Assembly (NCBI GenBank): GCA_022266195.1
Contig: WHVY01000006.1
Span: 682,001 to 746,000 of the forward strand
DNA length: 64,000 nucleotides
Reading direction: 5' to 3'
DNA from: Tetranychus cinnabarinus
Lineage: Eukaryota; Arthropoda; Arachnida; Trombidiformes; Tetranychidae
Part shown: positions 37,016 to 49,278 of the stretch, in pieces
Numbering within the stretch: position 1 is the stretch's first letter
How the letters are laid out: every line of letters starts with the position of its first letter
Position numbers and translations under genes: made by a program
The notes under the pieces: generated by a model
Told to the model about the DNA's origin: nothing
Seen by the model: only the letters and a program-made list of their open reading frames with translations
Databases searched by the model: none

Positions 37016-40000
37016 ATAATATTAAAATTAAGAAGATGGTTTTACTGTCGTCTTAATAACAACCTGTTCTTGCAACTTTCGCCACTTTTTTTAGACTAAC
37101 GACTTGCCAAGAGTGTTGATCTTGATCACAATCTGCATACTTGAATGAAGCAATCTCAAGACATATAACTCTTTAGACTCAAGTGTAAAATTAATTTGAA
37201 AGGATCAATGAATCAAGTTAATTATTCAAGCTAGCTAAATTTACAACTTTGTATATTTGTTTGTGGTAAAGGGAAAAGGTTATTGATCATTAAATAACTA
37301 CAACAATTGGACCAATTATCACAGTAAAAACAAACGACCGCCTGACCAGTAAAGATGAAACAAAATATCAACATGTAAATATACTTTGAATAAGAATTTC
37401 CATTTGCCAGAATAATTATCATTTACAAGAGCAAATTGTTATCAACTGTTGATAATCTGTTCTTTATGTATTTCCTGTTGAAACTGAAACGGCTTTTCTG
37501 ATGCCATTACAATCATTAAATTGTATCCAAAATTGCAAAGGATGATGTTGAACGGAAACTTGACTTGAACGGAAGGAAGAAGCTACTAGAGATGAAAAAG
37601 ATGATCATTTTGGTAGATGCTGATCTTTACTGTTGATTGAAATTAACGCCGACATTAATCACTTTCAGATAACTCTTGGAGGCCAGATATGATCCAAAAA
37701 TGGTGATTGGAAAAATTAATGTTGTCTGAAAAAAAGAAATGGTGAAAATTGGAATGATTAACATTGTAATTAGTAACTCAATACTTGAACTTGCCAAAGC
37801 TGGTACAACGAAAAAGGTAAATCAAGTTTCACCTCTTTAACCTTATTCATAATTATCATGATTATACAAATACGGTGATAAATCCATGGGTACAGAAATG
37901 ACAATAATGTACTTAATTGCCCAACATCCTTTAACAACACCGTTGGGTGTTACTAATGTTCACTATCTCGATTAATCATTAAATTGTTTCAACGTTTTTT
38001 CTTCTCACTTTTCGCATTATTTTATTATAACCATATTATATTTATAACTCTACTGTTATCGATAAATTGTCTCCTCTATCAATAATTAATCATAGCAATT
38101 AATTGGAACAATTGAATAGAAAAGTGAAAAAATTTGAATCTTTTCAATTCTCTCTCTGGTTTTCCCATTGGTAAATCTTTACACCTTGTTGGTTATATTT
38201 TCATTTTTTTTGCTTCCAACAAACCATTGAAAGATTTAACCACAATCTGACTTTGTCACTTTACCTTGATTCAGATTATTCAGGTAAAACCTTTGATTGT
38301 ATAACATATTGTTTATCTAATGATTATGATGAAAATGAAAACCACTCATTTACAGTTAACTTCACTTGACATAATTTTCCCTGGCAAGAGTCTACTTTAT
38401 AGTCAACTGTTCAATACGTCTAGGTTGCACTGAAGGATTGAGAGCACAAGAAACAAACAAAATTAAACCTTTCTAATCAGTAGATTAAATCCAATACAAA
38501 CAGCCATCACAATTGTAAACATTAGTCAATGTTAACTGTAAACCCAAAAATGTAAACCAGAATCTAACCCAAAATAATGGACAAAATAATTCATTAATCA
38601 ATAATTTACACAGAAGGAAAAAAAAGATTTGTCTAAAAAGACTAAAACAATAGTGAAAATAGCCTCAAGTATGACTTGGCTAAAAAAACTGGTAACACAA
38701 ACTATGTAAATGTTGATTAGTGCTTACAATTTGAGTTGTCAATCTTTATCAATTGTGATTATTGGTGTAATTTTACCATAGATTGTTGCTTAAGAAAGGA
38801 AGACCAATAAGTAAACAGTAAAAATATGAGATATGTTCATGAAACTGGAAATGTACATAAATCACTCAAAAATCAGTCAACCTTGATGTGATCATTAAAG
38901 CTTCGTAAGATGACAAAGTTGTTATAATCAAGATATCATCATCAACCTAATCTTCCTTTCTCTATTCACCATCACCAGCATGATCAACAGCATCATGTTC
39001 ATAACCAACACATGAACAAAAACCAGCAACTGATTATTTATTTCTTACTTTTCAAGACTATGTTATTCCTATGTAAAAGCAAGGGCAACAACAAACATTA
39101 TCTTGTTAACCATTTTGTCAATTATTGACTTTCTAGTGTATTTATTGGCTTTTCAATTTCAACTCTTACATTGGCAAGATGATCGTAATCATGAAGAGTA
39201 GGAAGAAGATAAGAAGAAGAACGATGAAGATAAAACAAAAATGACTGTTGAGTTATCAGTTGATCTTGAAACAGAAATGTTGTTCAAAGCATTCTTCTGG
39301 AAATGATAACACGTTCAGTGTTAAGAACGAAGAAGCCAAATTGATGAGCAGAATGGTGATGATAGTGATAAAAATGGCAACAATTCATGTGAATGTACCT
39401 TTAGTTTGGGTTGACTTTTTCACGTACCTTTTGCTATTCTTGATTGAAAAGAAAGCTCATTTATCATTGAAAATAGATGAAGTCTGTTTATTGATGTTGT
39501 TCAGTTGTACTTGTGTGTGTGTGTCTCAGATAATTTTAATTGTATAACCGATAAGTATAATTAATGTCGATAAGTTGACAGTGTATGATGTTAATGAAGA
39601 CGAAAAGTCAATCAAGATTGTTAATGGTTTACACTGAACATGTATGAACACTTGGTATCATCTTCAATCATTGAGGCCATCTTGGTGAACAAGATTAATT
39701 AGTCGATACATGTAATTTTAGGTGTAAGTTGGACAAGTGAATCGGAAATGGCAATTAATTTAATCTCTTAAACTTTGATATATTGATCTTGTTTCAATAA
39801 TTGCCATCGATACATTGATTTCTTGAACTTTGATTTCACTTTACATGTGATTACCCAAATTGACCATATTGTAAATACTAACCACAACTGCTTAAGGTTA
39901 ATTTTAATTCACTGTTAGTTTATTTTCATCCTTTACCTGGGTTATTGTAATCAGTTAAACATTATTTACAGATCCTGTTAACTTTAATTGAAGTGTAATT

Positions 40001-43000
40001 GTGTCTCAATGTAATTAAAGAAAATTAATAATAATGTTAACTCGGCAAGAAAACAAAAAGAGTAGCTGGTTACCTCACAAAGTTACAGCAGCCAACAGCA
40101 GCAACAGCTTACAAAATTTTAACCCCTTCTGGCTATTAAAATGATCCTAATCAGGTAAAGTATAATGGTGAAGATGATGGTGATTATGATGTGTTTAAGT
40201 TGAAAGGAAATTGTTGTAAACAGGCTTACCCTAAATTAGCAAGACTCAAGTCTTTGTAAATCAAGAGGTTGAAAAAAAGAGATGAAGTAAGATTTAGAGT
40301 AAAAATGACCTCGCAAAAAACAGGTTTTTCAGTGGAGATGATGATGCGTGCCTGATCATGAAGCCCTCATCATTATCATCATCATCAACATCATAATCAT
40401 CATCTCTTCTTCACATTGACCTGTCTTGTTTCAACTTTATTTGTAGCAAAGAGTTTCAAAGTAAAATATGTGCTACTCTCACAGCATCAACTAGCCCAAT
40501 TATCTTATCATCCTGATCTTCACCATCTTGGCCATCTTCATCCTCCTCATCATCTCCATCATCGGTGTATATTAAGGTTATAGACCCACAGTTCCCAGGT
40601 CCATTACTTGATTATATCATCTCATCTTAGATGGTTCGGCTACAACAATCAACCTCATGATATAACGTAAAGTTATACTCAACATGCGTCATTGAAACTT
40701 GACTGGTTAAAGCAATGGAAGAGAGCAAAAAAAGATACAATTTTTTGGCGACCAAATTTTTCTTTGGGTTCCTATCTTCACTTTCCCATAAGTTCAACTA
40801 TTATCATCAACATGATGATTATCAACTAATACATGTTTCAAGAAAACATAAATAAGACTTCAAACACACAGCAAGCAAGCAAGCAAAAGATGGTTCCTGA
40901 AGCAACAACATACAAAGCCTAAAACGCCCAGAAACCTTGACTTTCAATGAAAGTTAATCATAAGTCTTTTTTTTCTCGCAAATTTATGCCTTTTCCAGCC
41001 ATTTTTTAAAATATATTGAAGGTCAACTTTCATTTTGATATCATTATTGTTACTGGTGATTACTATTGTTGATGTTAATATTATCATGATTAACCATTGA
41101 TCGTTTCTAGTAATCATTGTAATCACAATGATTCCGCTCCCAAGCAAATTACTTGCGTCCGTTCATTGTCCCATTAGGTTGTTACAAAAAGATACATGTG
41201 AATGAATTGGGAAAAGGTCAATGAATGCTCATAATTCACCTGTAACACACCAACAATCAACATAACCTTGTTATTGCTAATCTCAATTTTGCAGCTATTA
41301 ATAAGTGTAAACTCAAGTAATCTAACCCCTCATGATTAACAGATTTCACCTTTAATTAGTAATAACTTTCCCATTGTAAATAACTTGGACTTTTAATGGA
41401 CTCAATGCAATGTTGGAATTTACAATCAACCTTACCTTATTAAGCATTGATTACAAATTGACAGTTTAATTCCTAATAAAGTAATCCATCGGGAAATCAC
41501 ATGAGAATGAAAAATGAGTTTCCTTTGATAACCTTTTATGTTGATTATTTCAATTTTTAAGCAATTAAGGTCAACTATGAACATTTTGATGGTGCCTTTT
41601 GATGATGAGTTGTACAATTAGTAAACCTTTCAACAATCAAATCAAGTCAAGGGTAAGTTTACCTTCCATTGGCTATGCTTTCAACAATTAACACACACAA
41701 TTGTATGCTTATATGAAAGTAAATTCAAAGCAACAATAACAATGGCAACAGCTACAATTATGGTCAGTAGATGTTGTCAACAAATGGATTACAATTAGCT
41801 TACATAATATAATCACCTATTAACCTGTTTAACTAATTAACATTTGTATTTCTATGTAAATGCCTAACAAAGCTGTAATCATTGTGTTAATGATGAAAAG
41901 GGAAAAGTTGAAGCCTAAGTGTGTTAGTAAATAAAACATATTTAATCTGTAAATCTATTCGTAAATCGTGTTAAGAAGCAAATTAGCTTATCCATTGTAA
42001 ACAGCAATTATAATTACAATTAGAATCTAAAATTATGTGCAAAAATCCATCGGAATATGAAGGTTCCTTGGAGATTGAATTGAAAATTTTACCCGATTTT
42101 TACTCAATTTTTGTTTGCAGTTGAATTGGCTTTTGATTGTTACTTCATGAAATGTTTAACATTTTATTTTAAACTTGGAAATATTCAAATGCTTTTGACA
42201 GTTACAAGCTTTTTTATTACACAAATGACATCATTATTAAATCATGATAATAATTATAATTACCATCTTCTTATTGCTCAAGATGAAGTTAATTCATTTA
42301 ACTCTCTTCAATTACAACAACTTTGCAATTGAGTTTTTTTCCCGTTCACTTTTGCTTTGTTTTTTGCTCTTCTTCCCATGAATCAAATGATTGAATGAGA
42401 AAAGGCAATATTTTGTTGGATAATCAATGTTGCTTGTTGATCAACTATTTTCATGATGATTCAATTTATTCATCTCTTGATAGTATCAAAAAACATCTTG
42501 AAATGTTTACTTCCATTTGACTAATCAAGAGTCAAGAGTGACTTTGAATCACTGAAAGCTCATCCCAGTCACCTTAGGTGCCATGGAACACGGTTGAAGG
42601 AAATTCTGTAAATTGATTCGAACCAAAAAGTTCAGCAAAACATAAAATATCTTCGAATCTTTGTCTCTTATAAAAGATGACTTGATCAGCTTTTCAACCA
42701 ATTTTCTGGATTAATTTCAATGGTTAAGCTGCTTACATTAAAGGGGAGAGTTCAGTGTTAAATTGTTCATTTTAACTGTTTTAAGGTGAGAAAATTTAGA
42801 GTTGATTAACATGGAATGATCCGGATTTCCGTCTAAATCTGAAGACGAACCTTAGACTCAAAGGATGCAGAAATGATATCAATGAGGTTAACATCCTAAC
42901 CTAGTGAATTGAAGATTAAACTGAATAAACTCTGAAGATCATAACCACAAAGAAACCATTGATGGTTAAATCCGGTCATGAAGTCAATGACAATTTAAAT

Positions 43001-46000
43001 CAATAATTTTCAACCAAAAGCTTGGGTTGAGATGCAAAGTAACAAAATGACTCTCAATCATAACAATCAATTTTTGATTGACGATTAATTTCAACTCTTA
43101 TTGAGATCAAAGATCGATTAATATCAAGACAATATCAAGATTGCTTGAGATGATAAAACGTTTAACCCAATTTCAACCAGAATTTACTCTTATCCTTAAA
43201 ACCCAAAGACTTAACATGGAAACCAGAGATTAACCCAAAATTGAAGCAACTGTTAATGTTAACTGTTTAACCTTTAGTTGATTAAAGATCAACTTTCTCT
43301 AATAAAGCAATTAATCCAATTGAGTATAATTTAGATTAGATTTACTCTGGAAATTCACTTTCAATGTTATTCCGTAATGATAATCACAACTCATTAAAGT
43401 CTTGAATCTTGGAAATTATTTTTGCATTGGATTTTTGATTTAAACTTGAACTTGAATTGAACTTTGAAGGGTTTAATCAATCTGAATTAATTAGATGGAA
43501 AATGATTACAATTAACTTTAGTTTTGTGCAATTGAAGGGGAAAAGTGAAGATTAATTTAAAGAGTAATTTGTTTCTTTTCACAATTAGTATTTAACCATT
43601 AAGATTGACTAACGTGATTGTTTTACCTTGATTAGGTATTAATACCTTTAAATGGTATTTTATTGATAAAACTCACGAACTCGGTCAGAACTGAATCACA
43701 ATTGAACGACAATTAAAAAGACACACAACAAATGATCGTCTTTTCTATTCTTTTGTTTCTCTTTTTGTCAAATTAAATCAACTTAAATTGTAAATGATGA
43801 AAAGAGAAGCCGTTAAATTGTCGCTTTCATGGACTATTAGCGGCCATTGATGCATTCACTATTGATTGGTAATTTAAATTGTCAATAAAAGATTAGATTA
43901 ACAAATTTAGTCAAAACTCAAATTCATAATTCATTGAAAAACGTTATTTATTGTGAAATGTATTTCAAGTCTGTCAAGTTGATCGTAAATCTAATGAGAA
44001 ATGAAACCAAATTTGAGTCAAAAATTTAAATCAATCACAATTAGCTTTTGCCTGTTAATCATTCAAAGTCTCATCTTTCAGATTAAACTGACAATTTGAT
44101 ATTTTAATTTCAAATTAAGATTTAGTCTTTGATTTACTTTTACTTTTAAATCTTGGTTTGTGCATTGAGCTTGTGTTTTGAAAGAATCTGGTTTTCTGGT
44201 TTATTTTGGGTAACTCTGGTTTTAGAGTTGAATTTGGGTTTTGTTTTATCTTTTTGTATCGATTTCATGTTTTTGATTCGATTAGTTGATTGTCTTAATT
44301 TGAGACTACAATTTGAATGGTTAATCTGATTTAAATCTTGATCGTCTTGGATGTGTTTTAATCTAACCCGGAATTGAGCTTTTCAGTGATGAACGTCAAG
44401 TTTGACTTGAAACATTATCTTATAATTAACTTTGATTTAGTTTAAGGATAACAAACTAATTGTTAATCACTTCTCATCCTTTTTCATCAGTTAACTGAGC
44501 AACTAATTATTGCATTTGATTAAAATTGAAATCATGTTTATCTCGTCTTTACACAATTGAATGTTAAATTCTTGGTTATTGTTACTCCCCTTAAAATTAA
44601 CAAAGATACTTTGCTTTCAGAAGGAAATACCATTGAAGATGTTTGATAAACTGGAACAATTATAATCAAGTTTAAGTTCAATTTTAATTGTTCATTCATT
44701 TCTCTTTAACCTCATTACAGGTCAGAAAATAGCCAAAATCCCAACGGAAAATGGTCAATGTAAAGAGCAAATGAAACATTCAAAATTGCTTTGAAACGGA
44801 AAATGGTTAGAGTTGAGACTCAAAAAGTGAATTTAGATGTTGATAGAGTTTAAAAGAGAAACAGATTTTAACCATTTAGAGAATTAAATTTTATATTATT
44901 GATTAGATCCAATTACACCAAATTGCTTTTCTCTTAGTTTATGGCCTTATTTTTTCCTAATTGCTTGATTCCCGGTTGAGTTTCTCCGCATTCAGTTTTT
45001 AACTTAAATTCCGGGTCTTGAGTCAGCAACTCAAGTTTAATTCATGAGAAAATTTTCAGGATAGTCAGCAACTTGCAAGTTCCTTATGATTTAATATACT
45101 CAGATTTAGTATACAAAATATATCATCATCTTAGGTAGGTTTATTCATTTAAAAGGTATAATCTCAGAAAAAGTGATTTGTATTTTTGCCTTTTCTGGTT
45201 GTATTTTGTTCATTGATTCCTGTATTGATTGTCTGAATAGCTTTACTCGCTTCAATTTTCTGTTGGAAGTTCTGTTGGAGGTTGATTGTTGAAATTACCA
45301 GATGTCTAAGGTTCAAATTTTACTTTAATCACAGTCAAAGAAAATTAGTTGATTCCAATTGATTGATTCAAATTGAAAATTAGTAACACTATTAAAAGAG
45401 CAAAATTAGTGATTATATAACTTATCCTACCATCTATCGGTTATTTTTCAACCCATTGTTTTAAAAAATAAAAGCTGATTCATTTTTGATTTGTAACGTC
45501 TTTTTTAAATTAGCTTTGCAATCTGAATGCATGTAATTACTATTCATCCATGTGAATTAATTCATTACTGAATATTTAATAATTAATGAATTTCTGGTTT
45601 ACTTATCAATCTGTGTCTTTTTTGAGTTGAGATATTTTACTTGGTGTTTTGAGACCTTTGAAAGTTTGATATTTACTCATAAGTTGTTTCATTGAGTAAG
45701 ATTTGTTTCCGAAAAATCTTCATTTCTACAAAGAGGTTTGGTTTAAAGATATTTTCCCTTGGTGTTTTTATTCGATTACTCATTCAAATATTTCAGTAAT
45801 ATTTACATTCCCTCCCAAAGGGCAACTGTTGGTCAGATGAGGATTGTTGACCGGTAAAAAGGAGAGGCTGGATAAAGAGAGGAGAAAAAGCCAGTAGAGT
45901 ACACTTATCGTTCAATCTTGTATTTGATTAAAATTTGGTTTGTTTTACCCCATTTGGATATACTTTTGGAGATGAAAGTAGGAAAAAGATAAACTTAAAA

Positions 46001-46947
46001 GCCAGACAGAGGAACAATAATTGGTAGAGAAATTCACTCGTCAGTAACAGAAGCGGAAGCATATTTAAAGATCCGATTTCCCTTTGAACCGTTACTCACT
46101 GTCTTTATATTCTGTGTGCATTGTAATTTGATTACAATAGAAGAATGGTCTAGGACTTAATCATCAAACAAGATTTACTCTGTGATCAGCCGTTTAAGAG
46201 CAGATAATATTGAAAAGATCAGTCACTTTCTTTCTCCCTTTGGATTTTGATTAAATAATCGACTACAGCATTATAGTTTTTCTCGATGGATTGAAACATC
46301 AATAATGGATTCGAGATAAGGCTTATCAAGCTGATCATTGAATATATCATGAGTAAAGCTAAGAAATCAACAAATAGAAAATTTCTATTTTCTATGTTTA
46401 TGTCAAATATAATCAGTACCAACTGTTATACCTGTTAAACAATAGAATTGAGCTGTTGGACCAAAATGTTGAACCTTGTTGGACTAAATTTCAAGCTAGG
46501 CGATTTCCATATCCCTTTCTCAAATGAGTTTCAAGAAAAAAATGACTTAAATTGATTTGATTTGTCAGAAGCGACTATTGAGTCACTTGGAGTTGCTGGG
46601 AAAATATAAATTGACAGCGTAATTTAGCGGTGCTAATCTCAATACTCACTTAAAGTGATCAATTCTGTTCGAGTGATAGATTAAATTATGATATTTCATG
46701 GCGAATTTACAATGTATGAAAAATTATTGGCTGAAGCACTTTTATATATCATTTAAAGCGTAAAATAAGGTTTAGATTTATGTATGTCATGAAAAAGGGT
46801 TAATTTTTTACAAGGTTTAATGGTCAGTTTTTACGATCTGAATCAGGATTTTCAAAAATCTGTTTAATTTTTACTTTCATGTTGAATCCAAGGAAATATT
46901 TACGATTTTTAAAAAACTTTTTTTAAGGCGCCACCACTGAAGTTGCA
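37016..46947. other. About 10 kb without a supported gene
   Basis: AT-rich DNA between the actin duplication and the clathrin gene. Open frames are short, rich in Ile/Asn/Lys/Leu, and unlike known proteins. Low-complexity runs occur: GT repeats near 39512-39524, ATC-type repeats at 40365-40406 and 40540-40565, and a (GCAA)4 run at 40871-40886. It could be intergenic, long introns of an unseen non-coding transcript, or regulatory DNA. I see no exon signature. Confidence 0.5.
40365..40406. repeat. ATC-type simple repeat
   Basis: Imperfect run of cat/atc trinucleotides (tcatcattatcatcatcatc and onward). Non-coding context. Confidence 0.6.
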
Positions 46948-46988
46948 ATAACCTCCATAGCTCGGTGTTTCCCTCTGGTGGAGGTTAT
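46948..46988. repeat. Short perfect hairpin upstream of clathrin light chain
   Basis: ATAACCTCCA at 46948-46957 pairs with TGGAGGTTAT at 46979-46988 around a 21-base loop. It is followed by a T-rich tract and sits about 260 bases before the clathrin ATG, in locally GC-richer sequence. It could be a promoter-proximal element or a small structured RNA. No function is shown. Confidence 0.4.
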
Positions 46989-47248
46989 AAAAGTTATTTT
47001 TTATTTTTTCTGCATTTACTGAATCATTTTTGACATACGACAGCTTTTTTGTTTTAATTCAAATTTTTAATTGTTCTGTGTTTGGACTTCATTCATTTTA
47101 GACAAAACTGTTTTTATCAATAATATCATCTTTCGACACTTCCTTATCACTCTGATTTTTAAATCAAGTCTTTAGTGTTTACTCTTTACTTTTATTTTGG
47201 TGAGTTCCTGTGTCTTTCCATTTTGGTTTAGGATCTCTTCTCACAATC

Positions 47249-48140
47249 ATGGCTGAATTAGAGAATTCATTTGAAAAAATTGAAGATGTTGATCCAGCAG
47301 CTGATTTCATTGCTCGTGAACAAAATGTTTTAGCTGAAATCGGCAATGATATTGAATTCAAAAATGAGATGAATCATGTTAATCAAGAGAATGGAGAGAA
47401 TGGAGAAGACCCTGATCTTGGTTCTACTGCTTTACCTGCCGATATCTCAAACTCTATTCCAGCTAGCAATTCCACCAGTAACGGACTCAGCAATCAAGTT
47501 AACGGTGATAAAGAACCTATTAAAGAACCAGAGAAGATCAGAAAATGGAGAGAGGAACAGCAAAATATGTTGAAACAAAAGGATGAAGAGGAGATCAAGA
47601 AAAAAAAGGAACTCGCTGAACAAGCAAAGAAGGAATTAGAGGAATGGTACTCTCGTTATGAAGAGCAATTAAATAAATCAAAAGTGATCAATAGGTAAGT
47701 CTGGTCAACTCATTTACAAAATATTTATAATTCCCCGGTTTTTGGCAATCATTCGGTTTAACCTAACTAACATTCTAATATCTCTGTCTGACATCGATTT
47801 CTTTCATCTTATGCTGCCTACTTAAGGGAGGCTTGCAAGTAGGTATCCTTTAACATATTAACTTGAAACCATTAATCAATTAGCTTTTATGATTTTTATT
47901 AAATACTACTTGACATACAGTTAATTTATTGTTTCTTTACTCTCCTTGGATGATAATAGGAATGCTGAAAAAGAGTGGATCGCTGAAAGAGATGCTGAAT
48001 CACCTGGACAAGATTGGGAAAAAATTGCTCGGATGTGTGATTTCAATCCCAAAGCATCTCGTAACTCAAAAGATACATCAAGAATGAGATCGATTTTACT
48101 TCAATTGAAGCAGCAACAAGCTCAAGAAAAATCATCTTGA
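47249..48140 (+). CDS. Clc: Clathrin light chain
   Basis: Subunit of the clathrin triskelion; it binds the heavy chain and tunes coat assembly in endocytosis and trafficking. Exon 1 is 47249-47694 and exon 2 is 47960-48140 (stop TGA 48138-48140), giving 208 residues, normal for the family. The conserved N-terminal block DPAADFIAREQNVLAEIGND is near residues 12-31. The heavy-chain-binding helix begins IRKWREEQ and contains KKELEEWYSRYEEQLNK. The C-terminal part has CDFNPKASRNSKDTSRMRSIL, close to vertebrate CDFNPK...KDVSRMRSVL. The ATG at 47249 was chosen because it gives MAELENSFEKIEDVD; the open frame before it has no other ATG. The 265-nt intron interrupts NR|NAEKEW at the site where mammalian neuronal isoforms carry inserts. 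AATAAA lies at 48795-48800. Confidence 0.96.
47827..47838 (+). other. Candidate 12-nt in-frame microexon in the clathrin light chain intron
   Basis: Bases 47827-47838 lie between cttaag and gtaggt. Included, they would change NR|NAEKEW to NREACKNAEKEW, adding Glu-Ala-Cys-Lys in frame. The acceptor is weak (A at -3, though a pyrimidine-rich tract precedes it) and the donor reasonable. Short in-frame AG...GT pairs occur by chance, so only the location makes this notable. Confidence 0.25.
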
Positions 48141-48835
48141 ATCATCTTCCTTTTTATACGTTTATTATTACAATGAGTGATTGATTTGAATCTTCATCAT
48201 CTTGCTGTGTTTACCTCTAATTTATCACAGACAAAATACCTACCAGAAAGTAAAAACTATATCATTTCAGAGTGTCTTATCTCAAGACCACAGAAGTCTA
48301 CTAATAGTGTAATACCACAACAATCGACATTTCATCTGATAGAATCACTTGTAACTATAAATCTGTGTTCAACGCATTCCTGCAATTATTTACATCACCA
48401 TGATTATATCATCATTTTGGCAGAAACTGGCTAATAAGAAAATGCCATTCTGAATCACCCAACCAACTAATGAACTGAGAAGTTTTGTTTGAGTAAAAAA
48501 AACTAGTGGACCTAGTTCATTAACATAAGCAGTATTTCAATTGACGTGAGATGTTTCAGTGAATAGACTACTTTTTACTGTAACTAGGTTTAACCCTCTA
48601 AACATGAAATCTTCGTTTTCGCATTTAAACGTTAACTACGATAAAATGTCTTTGATATTTCTAATCAAATTTTTCTTCCTTTCTGATCTGAGATTTTTGC
48701 TTTTATGAAAACATTTTGGGTTTATCCTTTTCCAAGATATTGTCAGTAATGTGATACCTCATCACTATGTAAACAGAAGTCATTTAATTGATTGAATAAA
48801 ACAATGTCAGGAAAAAACAGATTTTACATTATTAC
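48141..48835. other. Clathrin 3' UTR and intergenic flank
   Basis: Follows the clathrin stop. Contains the candidate AATAAA at 48795-48800. No other gene seen. Confidence 0.5.
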
Positions 48836-49135
48836 TGTTAAATATTTATCGTGCTTCATTTTTTGTGTTATCAGATCAGATCATGACATGGATATGTGTC
48901 GTTGGAACATTTGTTTTTTATACGATAGTGTCATAAATATTTTAATTGAATGAATACTGATGAATCCCAAATCAATTTATCAAGGTTTCAGTGTTAACAT
49001 TTCACATTTTTATGGTTTGAAATGGTCAATAACCCCACCATGGTCGTTCAATGATACCAGAATGAATCCAGCTTTCAGTTTCAAATGATGTTTTGCTTCC
49101 AAGCTTGGACCCGATGTAAGTATAACCGTTGATGT
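48836..49135 (-). pseudogene. Orphan copy of the C-terminus and 3' flank of the four-helix membrane protein gene
   Basis: About 300 bases match 52550-53060 in the same orientation, with substitutions and small indels. Shared blocks include aaatatttatcgtgcttca, gaatcccaaatcaatttatc and ggttatacttacat/agc. In the duplicate at 53022-53060 this covers the last codons (HQRLYLQRV) of a membrane-protein gene, but here no upstream helices exist. A different minus frame stays open in both copies and ends in GY* (GYTYIGSKLGSKTSF here, GYTYSGSKPELESKTSF there). Best read as a truncated duplicate. Confidence 0.5.
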
Positions 49136-49173
49136 GATCTATTTGATGAATTTGAAAAGGATGATAACAAGTA

Positions 49174-49179
49174 TTTATT
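49174..49179 (-). terminator. Candidate polyadenylation signal, CUB protein
   Basis: AATAAA on the minus strand about 100 bases after the CUB-gene stop codon at 49279. Confidence 0.4.
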
Positions 49180-49278
49180 TTGAAACAATTCAAAATGGCG
49201 TGTGTGAAAATTTTGAGCATCTCAACAAGAACATGTTTAAATGTATTTGTGATTCATTGAAATGGTTAAGATATCAAA

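Noticed and set aside
47200..47230. Tiny 5' UTR intron (gtgagt...tttag) just before the clathrin ATG
   Set aside because: It would be only about 32 nt, shorter than a credible spliceosomal intron in an animal. No effect on the protein.
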